This document shows, piece after piece, positions 49,049 through 58,412 of a stretch of DNA of 64,000 nt; position 1 is the first letter of the stretch; each line of letters opens with the position of its first letter. Location: contig CAZYMF010000004.1 in assembly GCA_964648215.1 (NCBI GenBank), positions 1-64,000 of the forward strand, written 5' to 3'. The notes beneath the pieces were generated by a model. The model worked only from the letters and a program-made list of their open reading frames with translations, made no database searches and had not been told where the DNA came from. The position numbers were made by a program, and so were the translations under genes. This DNA is from CAZYMF01 sp964648215 (GTDB lineage Bacteria; Desulfobacterota; Binatia; HRBIN30; JACQVA1).

Positions 49049-50794
49049 ATGAGCGAATCCGGAGCCTCGTGTGCTGCCGAGCGGCAGGGCGGTCCCCCCG
49101 GCTCGCCGACCGCCACGCAGACCGCCTTCCTCGGTGTGAGATCCCAGTGGACGGAGGAGGAGCTGGCCGCTCTCGCCGAGATCGGCTCGGTGCTCTCCGG
49201 GCAGGTGGCGGAGGTGGGCCGTGCCTGGACCGAAACGGTGGTGGATGCGGCGGCGGCTCACGGGTATCGCGGCCTGTCCGCCGAAGCCCTGATCCAGGTC
49301 CACAGCTGGCTTCTCGAAGGGCTCTTGGTGGGTTTGCGGTCGGGGAAGCTGGACGAAATCTTTCAGGCCACGCTGGACTACAACCTCGCCTTGCTCCGTT
49401 CGCAATCCGATCCCGCCCTCCGCTCAAAGCTCGACCAGCTCTACCAGTCGCTGGAGGCGTGTGCATCGCTCATCCTCGAGCGGGTGCGCGTGCTGTGCGC
49501 CGACAACCCCCGGCTGCCGCTGATGCTGTCGGCGTACAGCAAGGTCGCCTTGCAGTTTGCCAGCATCCTCGGGCAGGCCTTCTATCAGGTGCGCTCCGCG
49601 GAGCTGAGCGAGGCGCTGCGGGTCAGCGCGTCGATGCTGGAAACCTCGCGCGAGCTCAACACGCGCGCGGCCTCGCTCGACGGCGTCCTGCTGCACCTGA
49701 CGCAGGTCGTCGATCGGCTCATCCGCGCCGAGAGCAATCTCACCCTGCACTGGGACGCAAACGGCGGCTCGTACGTCGTGCACTCGGGCCGCGGCTTCTC
49801 GCCCACCGAGCTGCAGCGCCTGCGAAGCTGCAGGTTTGGCCCCGAGGTGCTCGGGTTGGCGCCCGGGGCGTCCGCGGCCGGGATCGTCGGCAGCGCCGGC
49901 GGCAAGCTGGGAGAGCTGCTCGCTGCCGGCCGCGCCCGCTGCGCCGCGGTCGCTCCGCTGGCCGGTTCGGATGGCTCTCCGCTCGGCGCGCTCGCGATCT
50001 TCGGCCGCGACAAGGGCCATTGGTCCTCGAGCGAGCTGCGCATCTTGCGCGGCGTGGCCCAGAACGGCGCCCTGGCGCTGGAGAACGCCTCGTTGCTGAC
50101 GCAGCTGGGGCGCCAGGCGCAGCTGCGCGAGCAGGCGGCCGGCGCCGCCCGTGACGCCGAGCGCCTGCGACTCGGTCGCGAGCTGCACGACAGCGTTCTG
50201 CAAGACCTCGGGGCGGTCAAGCTCGGTCTGGAGTCGGCGCTCAAGCGGGGCTCGGTGGACGCGCTGCCTGCGGTGATCGACGCCGTCATCACGACCATGC
50301 AAGAGGTCCGACGGGTGGTCGACGACCTGCGCCCGGCGGATCTGAGCGCGGCCAGCCTGCGCGACGCCATTGCCGGATACGCGCAGGTGATCGAGAACGG
50401 GCACGACATCGCCTGCGACGTGGACTTGTCCGCGGAGGTCGAGATCCCTTCCTGGGCGACGCGCGACGTCTACCGGATCGCACAAGAAGCCGTGACCAAC
50501 GCCGTCCGACACGCCCAGCCGACGACGATTCGGATCCAGCTCGTCGGCGACGGCACGAACGCCATTCTGATCGTGCGGGACGACGGGTCGGGCTTCTCCC
50601 TCGACGACGCCGTGCTCGGCGGCGGCCTGGTCGGGATGCGCGAGCGCTCGATGGCCATCGGGGCGACGCTCGATGTCATCACCGCCGCCGGTGCCGGCAC
50701 GGTGGTGCGGCTCGCGATGCCATCCACCACAGCCCAGACCCTCGGCCCCATGGCGGCCGCCACCGGCCGGGGGAGCCCGCCGCCGTCCCCGTAA
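49049..50794 (+). CDS. Sensor histidine kinase, NarL/HisKA_3 type, with GAF domain
   Basis: 581 residues without membrane segments. A helical N-terminal region (about 35-185; EIGSVLSGQVAEVGRAWTETVV and a possible globin-like or RsbR-like sensor) is followed by a GAF-like domain (about 210-345). The kinase core has the HisKA_3 box RLRLGRELHDSVLQDLGAV and an HATPase with EAVTNAVRHAQP and VRDDGSGF. The partner should be a LuxR-type response regulator, but none is nearby. TAGGGT lies 7 bases before the ATG. Confidence 0.88.
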   Translation: MSESGASCAAERQGGPPGSPTATQTAFLGVRSQWTEEELAALAEIGSVLSGQVAEVGRAWTETVVDAAAAHGYRGLSAEALIQVHSWLLEGLLVGLRSGKLDEIFQATLDYNLALLRSQSDPALRSKLDQLYQSLEACASLILERVRVLCADNPRLPLMLSAYSKVALQFASILGQAFYQVRSAELSEALRVSASMLETSRELNTRAASLDGVLLHLTQVVDRLIRAESNLTLHWDANGGSYVVHSGRGFSPTELQRLRSCRFGPEVLGLAPGASAAGIVGSAGGKLGELLAAGRARCAAVAPLAGSDGSPLGALAIFGRDKGHWSSSELRILRGVAQNGALALENASLLTQLGRQAQLREQAAGAARDAERLRLGRELHDSVLQDLGAVKLGLESALKRGSVDALPAVIDAVITTMQEVRRVVDDLRPADLSAASLRDAIAGYAQVIENGHDIACDVDLSAEVEIPSWATRDVYRIAQEAVTNAVRHAQPTTIRIQLVGDGTNAILIVRDDGSGFSLDDAVLGGGLVGMRERSMAIGATLDVITAAGAGTVVRLAMPSTTAQTLGPMAAATGRGSPPPSP

Positions 50795-50831
50795 AGCCGT
50801 CCAGCGCGACCCTCGCTTCGTTCGCCGCGGC

Positions 50832-50860
50832 TTGCCACGGTGGCGTCCCGCTGCTCTAGT
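50832..50860 (+). promoter_or_regulatory. Candidate leaderless promoter of the patatin gene
   Basis: -35 TTGCCA (50832-50837), a 17-base spacer and -10 TCTAGT (50855-50860) end 7 bases before the ATG, so the transcript would start at or next to the start codon. Confidence 0.4.
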
Positions 50861-50867
50861 TGCGCTC

Positions 50868-51815
50868 ATGGCGAAGCCCCGTATCGGCGTGGCGCTCGGC
50901 AGCGGCTCGGCGCGCGGCTGGGCGCACATCGGCGTGCTGCGCGCTCTCGAGCAGATGCGTCTGGCCCCCGACATCGTCTGCGGTACGTCGATCGGGGCTC
51001 TCGTGGGGGGAGCGTACGTGGCCGGCCAGCTCGACGAGCTCGAGCGCTGGGCGCGCTCGATCACCTTGCTCGACATCGTCGGCCTGATGGACGTGACGCT
51101 CACGCGCGGAGGAGTCATCGAGGGCAACAAACTCTTCCGCAGTCTGCGCAATACCCCGGCGGACGTCGCGATCGAAAAGCTGAGGAAGCCTTTTGCCGCC
51201 GTCGCCACCGACTTCGCCACCGGTCGCGAGATCTGGCTGCAGAAGGGGGCCTTGCTCGACGCGGTGCGGGCCTCCATCTCGCTGCCCGGTCTGCTGTCGC
51301 CGGTGCAAGACGGCAACCACTGGCTCGTCGACGGCGGCCTGGTCAACCCGGTGCCAGTGTCGGTTTGCCGCGCCTTGGGAGCGGACATCGTGATCGCGGT
51401 GAACCTCAACGGTGATATCGTCGGACGCAACGTCGCCCCGCGGCGGGCCAAGCGCCAAAGCCGCAAGCCCCGGCGCAAGGCCGAGGTGGGCAAGTTGTCG
51501 GCGCGGCTGCGGCAACAATTTCGCGGCACGACCAGCCTGCTCGCCGCCCAGATTCTCTCCGCCAAGCACGAGAGCCCAGGGTTCTTCGAGGTCCTGGCCG
51601 GCGCCATCTACATCATGCAGGACCGCATCACCCGCAGCCGCATGGCCGGCGATCCGGCCGACATCGTCCTGACGCCGCGGTTGGGTCACATTCGCCTGTT
51701 CGATTTCGATCACGGCGAGGAGGTGATTGCCGAGGGGCAGGCCTGTGCGGCGGCGGCCGAGCCGGCACTGCGGGCATTGCTCCCACTCGGCGGCGACACG
51801 GGCGGCGCCACCTGA
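50868..51815 (+). CDS. Patatin-like phospholipase (RssA/NTE type)
   Basis: 315 residues. The oxyanion Gly block is ALGSGSARGWAHIGVL and the nucleophile is in GTSIGALVGG (GxSxG). The catalytic Asp is in VDGGLVNPVP. These are serine lipid acyl hydrolases. A basic insert (RRAKRQSRKPRRKAEVGK, about 185-205) is unusual and may contact membrane. The ATG at 50868 starts directly on the domain. It sits between two histidine kinase genes on the same strand. Confidence 0.92.
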   Translation: MAKPRIGVALGSGSARGWAHIGVLRALEQMRLAPDIVCGTSIGALVGGAYVAGQLDELERWARSITLLDIVGLMDVTLTRGGVIEGNKLFRSLRNTPADVAIEKLRKPFAAVATDFATGREIWLQKGALLDAVRASISLPGLLSPVQDGNHWLVDGGLVNPVPVSVCRALGADIVIAVNLNGDIVGRNVAPRRAKRQSRKPRRKAEVGKLSARLRQQFRGTTSLLAAQILSAKHESPGFFEVLAGAIYIMQDRITRSRMAGDPADIVLTPRLGHIRLFDFDHGEEVIAEGQACAAAAEPALRALLPLGGDTGGAT

Positions 51816-51909
51816 GTCCGCCGCCGCGTTTTGGCGGTCGTGCTTCGCGAATTGACGCTCGGCGCCAAAATGCGCCTGCATGTGAGGTGGCATAGGAGCC
51901 GGATTGTTG

Positions 51910-53295
51910 ATGCTTGCCGTGTCACCGCCTGCGGCACCGAGCTTGCTGGTGGGGGTGCTCGTGCCCATCGGACAGGTCGTCATAGGCCCCGGCGATGATC
52001 TGCCGCGGAGCAGAGCCTTTCTTCTCCTGCGCTACACGCTGATCCTCGCCACGGCCTATTTGTTGTTGGTGGAGGAAGGATTCCACTTGCCCCCGACGGG
52101 AGTCAGCTTGCTGCTGGCCGGGGCCCTGGCGTCCAACCTCGTCCTGACCGCGTTGCACCCCCGTGTGGCGCGTTGGCCCTATCTGGACACCTGCATCGTC
52201 CTTGGGGACACGATCTGGATCACGCTGGCACTGGTCTGGAGCGGGAAGTTCAACGCCGATTTCTTCTTCCTCTACTTCTTCGTCGTTCTCCTGGCGGCCA
52301 TCGGGGAGAACCTCGGCTTGATAGCGATCGGCGCCGTGCTCGTCTGCGCGGCCTACGTATATCTGCTGACGGTGACGGGACGGAACTGGTCCCTGTGGAG
52401 CTCGCCCTCGCTGATCCGCATTCCATTCCTGTTCACGGCGGCGGCCTTCTACGGCTATCTGGTGGACGAGACGCGCCGGCAACGACGCAAGGCGGACGAG
52501 GCCGACCGCATCAAGTCGGAGTTCCTCGGCACCATCTCCCACGAGCTGCGTACGCCGCTCAACGTCATGCTCGGTTACCTCGACCTCTTGCTCGATCACA
52601 CCTTCGGCTCGCTCCACGCCGAGCAGGAGCAGGTCCTGCGGCAGGTTCGGCATGCGGGCGGGACGCTCCACGCGTTCATCGGTGGCCTGCTCGACGTCAG
52701 TCGCATGGTCAATCGCCTCGAGTCCGGCCAGGAGCGAGTGGAATGCCGCGAAGTCGACTTGGTGGAGCTCTTCGGCGATCTGAGGGCGGAGTTTCCCTCG
52801 AGCCTGACGACGCCCGTGGAATGGCGCCTGGCTGCGGGCTTGCCGAATCTCTATACCGATCGCGACAAGCTCGCCACGATTCTGCGCAATCTGGTGCAGA
52901 ACGCCATCAAGTATACCCCGCAGGGATCGGTGACGGTGGAGGGGGATCGGTGCGAGGGGAGCGACGGCCTCGAGATCCGTGTGGTCGATACCGGCGTGGG
53001 AATCCCCCGCGAGGAGCTGCCGCACATCTTCGACAAGTTCCGGCGTGCCGCGACCAACTCGACCCAGAACCTGGTCTCGGGTGTGGGGCTCGGCCTCTAC
53101 ATCGTCCAGCAGTTCGTCGAGCTGCTCGGTGCCAAGATCCAGGTGACCTCGACGGTCGGCAGCGGATCGACGTTCAGCGTGCAGCTACCGCGCCGGTTCG
53201 GCCAGCCGATCGGCACGACGCGAAAGGACAGGCGGAGCGCGACGACCAGTGCCCACGGCACCGCGGCGGCATTCCGGCCCGCCGTCTCGCCGTGA
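51910..53295 (+). CDS. Membrane sensor histidine kinase (HisKA type)
   Basis: 461 residues. About five or six helices occupy 35-185 (LLLRYTLILATAYLLLV to FTAAAFYGYLV) and form the sensor. A HisKA dimerisation box (KSEFLGTISHELRTPLNVM) and HATPase (N-box NLVQNAIKYTP; G1 VVDTGVGIP; G2 GVGLGLYIV) follow. The C-terminal 40 residues are disordered and basic. No response regulator is adjacent. The ATG at 51910 is preceded by two in-frame TTGs (51904 and 51907) that fit the AGGAG at 51893 better, so the exact start is uncertain. Confidence 0.9.
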   Translation: MLAVSPPAAPSLLVGVLVPIGQVVIGPGDDLPRSRAFLLLRYTLILATAYLLLVEEGFHLPPTGVSLLLAGALASNLVLTALHPRVARWPYLDTCIVLGDTIWITLALVWSGKFNADFFFLYFFVVLLAAIGENLGLIAIGAVLVCAAYVYLLTVTGRNWSLWSSPSLIRIPFLFTAAAFYGYLVDETRRQRRKADEADRIKSEFLGTISHELRTPLNVMLGYLDLLLDHTFGSLHAEQEQVLRQVRHAGGTLHAFIGGLLDVSRMVNRLESGQERVECREVDLVELFGDLRAEFPSSLTTPVEWRLAAGLPNLYTDRDKLATILRNLVQNAIKYTPQGSVTVEGDRCEGSDGLEIRVVDTGVGIPREELPHIFDKFRRAATNSTQNLVSGVGLGLYIVQQFVELLGAKIQVTSTVGSGSTFSVQLPRRFGQPIGTTRKDRRSATTSAHGTAAAFRPAVSP

Positions 53296-53311
53296 ACCCC
53301 AGCACCCGCTC

Positions 53312-54112
53312 TCACTCGGGGTCGCTGAATCGCGGGTCGCGTTTCTGCAGATTGGCCTGAACCGCTTCGACCTGATTGGCCGTGCCGATCAGGCCGCGCT
53401 GCAACGACTCCTCCAGACGCAGGCCTTCTTCGACGCCGACCACGCCCGCCCGGTTGAGCAGCTCCTTGGCGGCGCGGACGGCATCAGGCGACTTGCCGGC
53501 AATCTCGCGGGCCAGCGCGAGCGCGTCCTCCAGGGGATGGTCGCTGACGCGCGTGGCCAGCCCCAGCGTCGCCGCCTCGCTGCCCGAGAAGATGCGGCCG
53601 GTGAACGTGAGCTCCTTGGCAACGTCGAGACGCACCAAGCGGCGCAGGGTCTGGGTGCCGCTCATGTCGGGGATCAGGCCCCACTTGATCTCCATGACCG
53701 AGAGCCGCGCGTCGGCGCTGACGTAGCGGATGTCGGCCCCGAGCGCGATCTGCAGACCGCCGCCGAAGGCGACGCCGTGAACGGCGGCGATGACCGGAAC
53801 CGGCAGCTCGGCCCACACCCAGGCGGCCTGCTGCGCATAGTTGGCGGGGCCGTCGCCGCGGTCGAGCAGGTTGCGCGCGGGGCGCTCGCTGCCGGCCATG
53901 GCCATGAAGCTGGCGAAGTCGAGGCCGGCGCAGAACGCCCGCCCCTCGCCCGAGAGCACGACGGCGCGCAGCGAGCGGTCGTCGGCAAGCGCTCTGGCGG
54001 TTGCCACGATGCCCTCGAACATCGCGGCATCGAGGGCGTTCATCTTCTCCGGACGATTGAGGCGAACATCGGCGACGCCGTCCTGCTTCGATACTTTCAC
54101 TCGCTCGGACAT
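53312..54112 (-). CDS. Enoyl-CoA hydratase/isomerase (crotonase) family protein
   Basis: 266 residues. The oxyanion-hole regions are GRAFCAGLDFASFMA (about 56-70) and GVAFGGGLQIALGADIRY (about 112-129), with IKWGLIPDMSGTQTL at the catalytic Glu/Asp region (Glu is replaced by Asp or Gly in this variant). It hydrates or isomerises an acyl-CoA. The C-terminal trimerisation helix is present. Its ATG is 41 bases downstream of the methyltransferase stop, so the two may be co-transcribed. Confidence 0.9.
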   Translation of the reverse strand: MSERVKVSKQDGVADVRLNRPEKMNALDAAMFEGIVATARALADDRSLRAVVLSGEGRAFCAGLDFASFMAMAGSERPARNLLDRGDGPANYAQQAAWVWAELPVPVIAAVHGVAFGGGLQIALGADIRYVSADARLSVMEIKWGLIPDMSGTQTLRRLVRLDVAKELTFTGRIFSGSEAATLGLATRVSDHPLEDALALAREIAGKSPDAVRAAKELLNRAGVVGVEEGLRLEESLQRGLIGTANQVEAVQANLQKRDPRFSDPE

Positions 54113-54153
54113 GGACCTCTCCCTTCTCGAAGGTGCTTTGCTCGGGACTCTCG

Positions 54154-55020
54154 CTACCGGCGACGGGCCGTGACCAGCCAGGTGGCGGAAGCCATGCGGA
54201 TGCCTTCCGGGGTTTGAAACCGCTGCAAGGCTTCGCGCACCGACACGGCTACCTTGGCGCGTTGCTCGGGGGCGGCCTCGCGCAGGAGCGCGCCGAGCGG
54301 TCCCATCCGGGCGACGAAGTCCACCGCCTGCGCCAGGTCGGCTCCGCCGGCGACCGCGATCGTCTCGTCGTGGCTCTCGATCGCGACGTCGTCGAATCCG
54401 GCGGCAATGAGGATATCGTGGACACGGTCACGATCGGCGAAGGCGAACGGCCCCGGCGCACCGGGGGCGGGAAGCGGCGGCGGGGGCATGTGCTGCAGCG
54501 CGGCGCCGAGGGGGACCGTCATCCACGGATTGTCCGGCAACGCGCGCCAGCAGATGAACGCCAGCCGTCCCCCCGGGCGCAGCGCCGCGTGCAGGTTGCG
54601 GAAGGCTTCTTCGGGCTGGGCGAAGAACATGATGCCGAAGCGCGAGAACAGGACATCGAACGAGCCGGGCGCGAAGCGATGGGTTTGGGCGTCGGCGTTG
54701 GTGCACTCGACGTGGGCGAGGCCGGCGTCACGCGCCGTCGCCCGTGCCCGTTCGATCATGACGGTCGAGACGTCGACGCCGGTTACCGATCCCGTGGGGC
54801 CGACGCGACGGGCCAGCTCGACGGTCGTCGAGCCGCAGCCGCAGCCCACGTCGAGCACCCGCTCTCCGCCGCGCACGGCGGCCCTGTCGATGGCGCGCAG
54901 CCCGAGGGGTGTGATCTGGGCGTCGATGAGGCGATAGAGCCCCACCCACTTGGGTCCGGCGAGCTCGTTCCAGTACTGGATCTGCTGCGCGTTGGGACCG
55001 TCGTACTCGATTCCTGCCAT
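54154..55020 (-). CDS. Class I SAM-dependent methyltransferase
   Basis: 288 residues. Motif I is VLDVGCGCGSTTVELA, followed by VTGVDVSTVMIERA and FDVLFSRFGIMFF (motif II). The GPKWVGLYRLIDAQITPLG start resembles UbiE-like or steroid-type methyltransferases often annotated in soil proteobacteria. The substrate is unknown. AGAGGAAA precedes the ATG at 55020; the longer frame has no domain. Confidence 0.88.
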   Translation of the reverse strand: MAGIEYDGPNAQQIQYWNELAGPKWVGLYRLIDAQITPLGLRAIDRAAVRGGERVLDVGCGCGSTTVELARRVGPTGSVTGVDVSTVMIERARATARDAGLAHVECTNADAQTHRFAPGSFDVLFSRFGIMFFAQPEEAFRNLHAALRPGGRLAFICWRALPDNPWMTVPLGAALQHMPPPPLPAPGAPGPFAFADRDRVHDILIAAGFDDVAIESHDETIAVAGGADLAQAVDFVARMGPLGALLREAAPEQRAKVAVSVREALQRFQTPEGIRMASATWLVTARRR

Positions 55021-55144
55021 CGTTTCCTCTCGTGCGTGCTTTGTAGCGGCTCTTCGCCTGCGGGTCGAACTCTGGCTTGCCACAGTCGCCTGTCAGCCTC
55101 GGGTGGGGGAGGATCTCGCCGGTGATGGCAGCATTGCCAGCGGC

Positions 55145-56104
55145 TCACTCGACGACGTGGATGGGGTGGCCGGCAAGGAAAGCGCGTACGTTGTCCACCG
55201 TCGTCGCCATCAAGCGCCGGCGGGCGGCGAGGCTGCCCCAGGCCATGTGCGGTGTGATGATGCAGTTGGCCGCGCCGGCAAGGGGGTTGTCCGCTCGCAT
55301 CGGCTCGACGGAGACGACGTCCACGGCGGCGCCGGCCAGCCGGCGGGCGTTCAGCGCGGCGGCGAGGGCGTGCTCGTCGACCAGCCCGCCGCGAGCGGTG
55401 TTGATCAGGAAGGCGCTCGGCTTCATGCGGGCGAGCAAGGCGGCGTTGACGAAGCTCCGGTTCTCGGGAGTCAGCGGGCAGTGCAAGCTGACCACGTCGG
55501 CCTGGGCGAACAGCTCCTCCACGCTTTCCTGCCAGGCGAAGGGCGCGTAGGCCGGCGGCAGGCGGCGCGCCCCGCCGCTGGCGACGACGCTCATGCCGAA
55601 GGTATGGGCCAGCTCGCCGACGCGGCGGCCGATGCGACCGAAACCGACGAGCCCCATGGTGCGGCCGGCGAGCTCGATGGGCGAGTCGTGCCAGAAGCAG
55701 AAGTCCGGTGCCCGGCTCCACTCGCCGGCGTGCACCGCGGCATCGTGGTGACCGACCTGGTGACAGAGCTCGAGCAGGAGGGCGAAGACGTGCTGCGCCA
55801 CGGAGTCGGTGCCGTACTCGGGCACGTTGGCGACCGGGATGCCGCGCTCGCGCGCCGCCGCGACGTCGACGATGTTGTAGCCGGTCGCCAGCACGGCGAT
55901 GAAACGCAGCTGGGGAAGCTGGCGCAACGTGGCGGCGGTGAGCGGCGTCTTGTTGGTGAGCAACACGTCGGCGGGCCGTGCTCGCTCGACGATGCGGTCC
56001 GGTGGTGTCCGCTCGTACACCGTCAGGCGGCCGAGCTGCTCGAGCGCGTCCCAGGGATTGTCGCCCGGGTTCAGCGTGTGCCCGTCGAGAACGACGATGT
56101 TCAT
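55145..56104 (-). CDS. D-2-hydroxyacid dehydrogenase
   Basis: 319 residues. The NAD site is MGLVGFGRIGRRVG (about 149-162). The catalytic triad is Arg in INTARGGLVD, Glu in SVEPM and His in TPHMAW. The closest general types are glycerate and hydroxypyruvate reductases. It converts a 2-oxoacid to the D-hydroxyacid or the reverse. It starts by ATGA overlap with the luciferase-like gene, so both belong to one operon. Confidence 0.93.
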   Translation of the reverse strand: MNIVVLDGHTLNPGDNPWDALEQLGRLTVYERTPPDRIVERARPADVLLTNKTPLTAATLRQLPQLRFIAVLATGYNIVDVAAARERGIPVANVPEYGTDSVAQHVFALLLELCHQVGHHDAAVHAGEWSRAPDFCFWHDSPIELAGRTMGLVGFGRIGRRVGELAHTFGMSVVASGGARRLPPAYAPFAWQESVEELFAQADVVSLHCPLTPENRSFVNAALLARMKPSAFLINTARGGLVDEHALAAALNARRLAGAAVDVVSVEPMRADNPLAGAANCIITPHMAWGSLAARRRLMATTVDNVRAFLAGHPIHVVE

Positions 56105-56919
56105 CGCAGGGAGGGGCGGAGCTGGCTGCAGATGATCTCGGCGGCGCGCTGGAAGGCGTCGGCGTCGGGGTAGCGCCAGGCGTGAATCACTCGCGTCACG
56201 CCGATCTCGCGCAGCGAGTGCAGCTGCGCCATCGCCCGGGGCGGGTCGTTGAGCGGGAGCCGGGCGATCACCACCACCTCGGGCATCGAGCGCCCCGCCT
56301 GCTCGGCGGCCTCGCTCAGCTGGGCGATCCGCGGCACCAGACCTTCCGGGTCGGCGCCGGTGAGGATCCAGCCGTCGCCGAAGCGCACCGTGCGCCGCAG
56401 GGCGTACGGCGGCGCACCGCCGACGAAGATCGGCGGGCGCGGCGGACGCGGCAAGAAGAGGAAGCGCTGCCCGTTGCTCTCGACCTCGTCCGCGGCGAAA
56501 CAGCGATGGAGAAACTCCAGCGTGGCATCGGTGACCTTGCCGCGCTGCGAGCGCAGCGCGCCGATGGCGCGAAACTCCGCGTCCATCCAGCCGACGCCGA
56601 CGCCGAGGAGCAGGCGGCCGCCGGACAGCTCTTGAATGGTGGCGATCCACTTGGCCGTTGCCAGGGACGGGCGGTAGGGGAGAACCAGCACGCCCGTGCC
56701 CAGGCCGATGTGGCTGGTCGCGCCCGCCAGAAAGGCGAGCGTCGCCAGCGGATCGAGATAGCGCCCGCCCGAGCCCTCGGCGTCGTCCGGCGGTATGGCG
56801 ACGTGATCGGCAACCCACAGGTCGTCGATCCCCGCCGCCTCGGCGCCGCGGGCACACGCGACGACGGTGGCGCGCGTCGACTGCGGCCCCATGTTGCGCA
56901 GGTACATGCCGAGCTTCAT
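56101..56919 (-). CDS. LLM-class F420/FMN-dependent oxidoreductase
   Basis: 272 residues of the luciferase-like TIM barrel. LWVADHVAIPP and IGLGTGVLVLPYRPSLATAK are typical, then GRLLLGVGVGWMDAEF and IFVGGAPPYALRRTVRFGDGW. Sequence style fits the TIGR03619-type F420 group, though FMN use cannot be excluded. The substrate is unknown. GAGAGG precedes the ATG at 56919, and the first strand begins at once. Confidence 0.9.
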   Translation of the reverse strand: MKLGMYLRNMGPQSTRATVVACARGAEAAGIDDLWVADHVAIPPDDAEGSGGRYLDPLATLAFLAGATSHIGLGTGVLVLPYRPSLATAKWIATIQELSGGRLLLGVGVGWMDAEFRAIGALRSQRGKVTDATLEFLHRCFAADEVESNGQRFLFLPRPPRPPIFVGGAPPYALRRTVRFGDGWILTGADPEGLVPRIAQLSEAAEQAGRSMPEVVVIARLPLNDPPRAMAQLHSLREIGVTRVIHAWRYPDADAFQRAAEIICSQLRPSLR

Positions 56920-56973
56920 CGCCTCTCGCTCCCCGCATCGTCGAGTGGAGCGTCGCACCGGGATGCTCTCACG

Positions 56974-57396
56974 CTAGCGCCCCACCTCGACCCAGCCGAC
57001 CACCTCGACCGAGGTCTCGAAGTGGCCGTCCTGTCGGTCCGGCAATGGAGGGTCGGGACGATAGGTGAAGTTGACGCTGACCTCGGGAGGGATCTCGTTG
57101 TAGACGGTGTGATACGCGACCCGCCCCGGGTTGTTGCTGCCCGGGTGTCGCTCGTCCTGCCACACCCACTGGTAACGGATCAGGAGCTTGATGTCGCGCA
57201 GGGGTGTCGCCGCGTCGTTGACGATCAGGCCGGAGACCACGCCGCCGTCGCGCACGCGCACGTCGCGAACGGCGACGACCTGTTCGGCGTGCCGTTCCGG
57301 CACGATGGTCCCGCCGCCTTCGGCCGCAGGGGCGCCGGCGGCCAGTGTGAGCAAGAGTCCCGGCAAGACCGCCAGCGTGAGACGTGCGACCCTCAT
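56974..57396 (-). CDS. Small secreted protein of unknown function
   Basis: 140 residues with a signal peptide (MRVARLTLAVLPGLLLTLAAGAPAAE) and a single small beta-rich domain (VVAVRDVRVRDGGVVSGLIVNDAATPLRDIKLLIRYQWVW). The pattern of hydrophobic residues resembles FxLYD-type extracellular domains. GAGAAGGG precedes the ATG. It precedes the luciferase-like gene on the same strand by 54 bases. Function unknown. Confidence 0.75.
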   Translation of the reverse strand: MRVARLTLAVLPGLLLTLAAGAPAAEGGGTIVPERHAEQVVAVRDVRVRDGGVVSGLIVNDAATPLRDIKLLIRYQWVWQDERHPGSNNPGRVAYHTVYNEIPPEVSVNFTYRPDPPLPDRQDGHFETSVEVVGWVEVGR

Positions 57397-57580
57397 CCCT
57401 TCTCCTTGCGAATCCTCTCGTCGTTACGTGCGGTGAGGTCGGTGCGTGCCCGGCCGCACCTTGTTTCTCTAGCCGCCGCGCAACCCGGCGGCAAGACGAG
57501 GAGGCCGGAAAGCCGGCGCGGCGCTTCCCTTGACTTGCGCCGGGATCGGCGCCAGGCGATGCTGGTCTCCAGGAGCGAGG

Positions 57581-58294
57581 ATGGCGAACGTCTGCGTGTT
57601 GCAGCACGTGCAAGCGGAAACTCCCGGCCTCATCGACGAGGCCCTGCAAGCGGCTGGCGTGGGCGTTCGTTCGGTGCAGGTCTTCCGCCCGCAGCCGGTG
57701 CCGGCAGCCCTGGACGACGCCGGCGGCTTGATCGTGATGGGCGGGCCGATGGGTGTCTACGAGCAGGCGCGCTATCCCTTCTTGGCGGACGAGATGCGTC
57801 TGATCGAGCGCGCGTTGCGCGCCGACAAGCCGGTGCTCGGTGTCTGCCTCGGCAGCCAACTGCTGGCCGCGGTGCTGGGGGCGTCGGTGAACCCGGGGCC
57901 GCGCAAGGAGATCGGCTGGCATCGCGTCACCCTGGCGCCGCCGGCGGCATCGGACCCCTTGTGGATGGGGATGCCGAGCTCCTTCACCGCCTACCACTGG
58001 CACGGCGACGTCTTCGAGCTTCCTCGCGGCGCCACGGCTCTGGCTGCCTCGGAGCTGACGGCGTGTCAGGCGTTTCGTCACGGTCGCTCCGCGTACGGGC
58101 TGCTGTTCCACCTGGAAGTCACCGAATCCATCATCGCCGCGATGGTGGCGGCCTTCGCGGACGAGTGCCGCGCCGCGGGCGTCGACGGCGCCGATATCGT
58201 ACGGTCGATCCCGCATCATCTGCCGCCGTTGCAGGCCATCGGCCGCACCGTGTTCGCGCGCTGGACGGGAATGGTCGCGGGGGCGACGAGATAA
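57581..58294 (+). CDS. Class I glutamine amidotransferase-like protein
   Basis: 237 residues of the GMP-synthase/GATase1 type. The nucleophile elbow is GVCLGSQLLA (Cys near 89) after VMGGPMGVYE. The His is in AYHWHGDVFEL or LLFHLEVTE, and Glu follows in that last motif. Stand-alone members include gamma-glutamylpolyamine hydrolases and uncharacterised enzymes. AGGAGCGAGG precedes the ATG at 57581. Confidence 0.9.
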   Translation: MANVCVLQHVQAETPGLIDEALQAAGVGVRSVQVFRPQPVPAALDDAGGLIVMGGPMGVYEQARYPFLADEMRLIERALRADKPVLGVCLGSQLLAAVLGASVNPGPRKEIGWHRVTLAPPAASDPLWMGMPSSFTAYHWHGDVFELPRGATALAASELTACQAFRHGRSAYGLLFHLEVTESIIAAMVAAFADECRAAGVDGADIVRSIPHHLPPLQAIGRTVFARWTGMVAGATR

Positions 58295-58412
58295 CGGTCC
58301 CGGGCGATTCGGATCGAAAGAGCCGAGGTCCTGCGCGTCGACGGGCGCTCGCATCTCGGGCTGTGCGGCCGCCTCGGCGCGCTCGACGGCATCGTCGATC
58401 GCCAGCGTGCCG

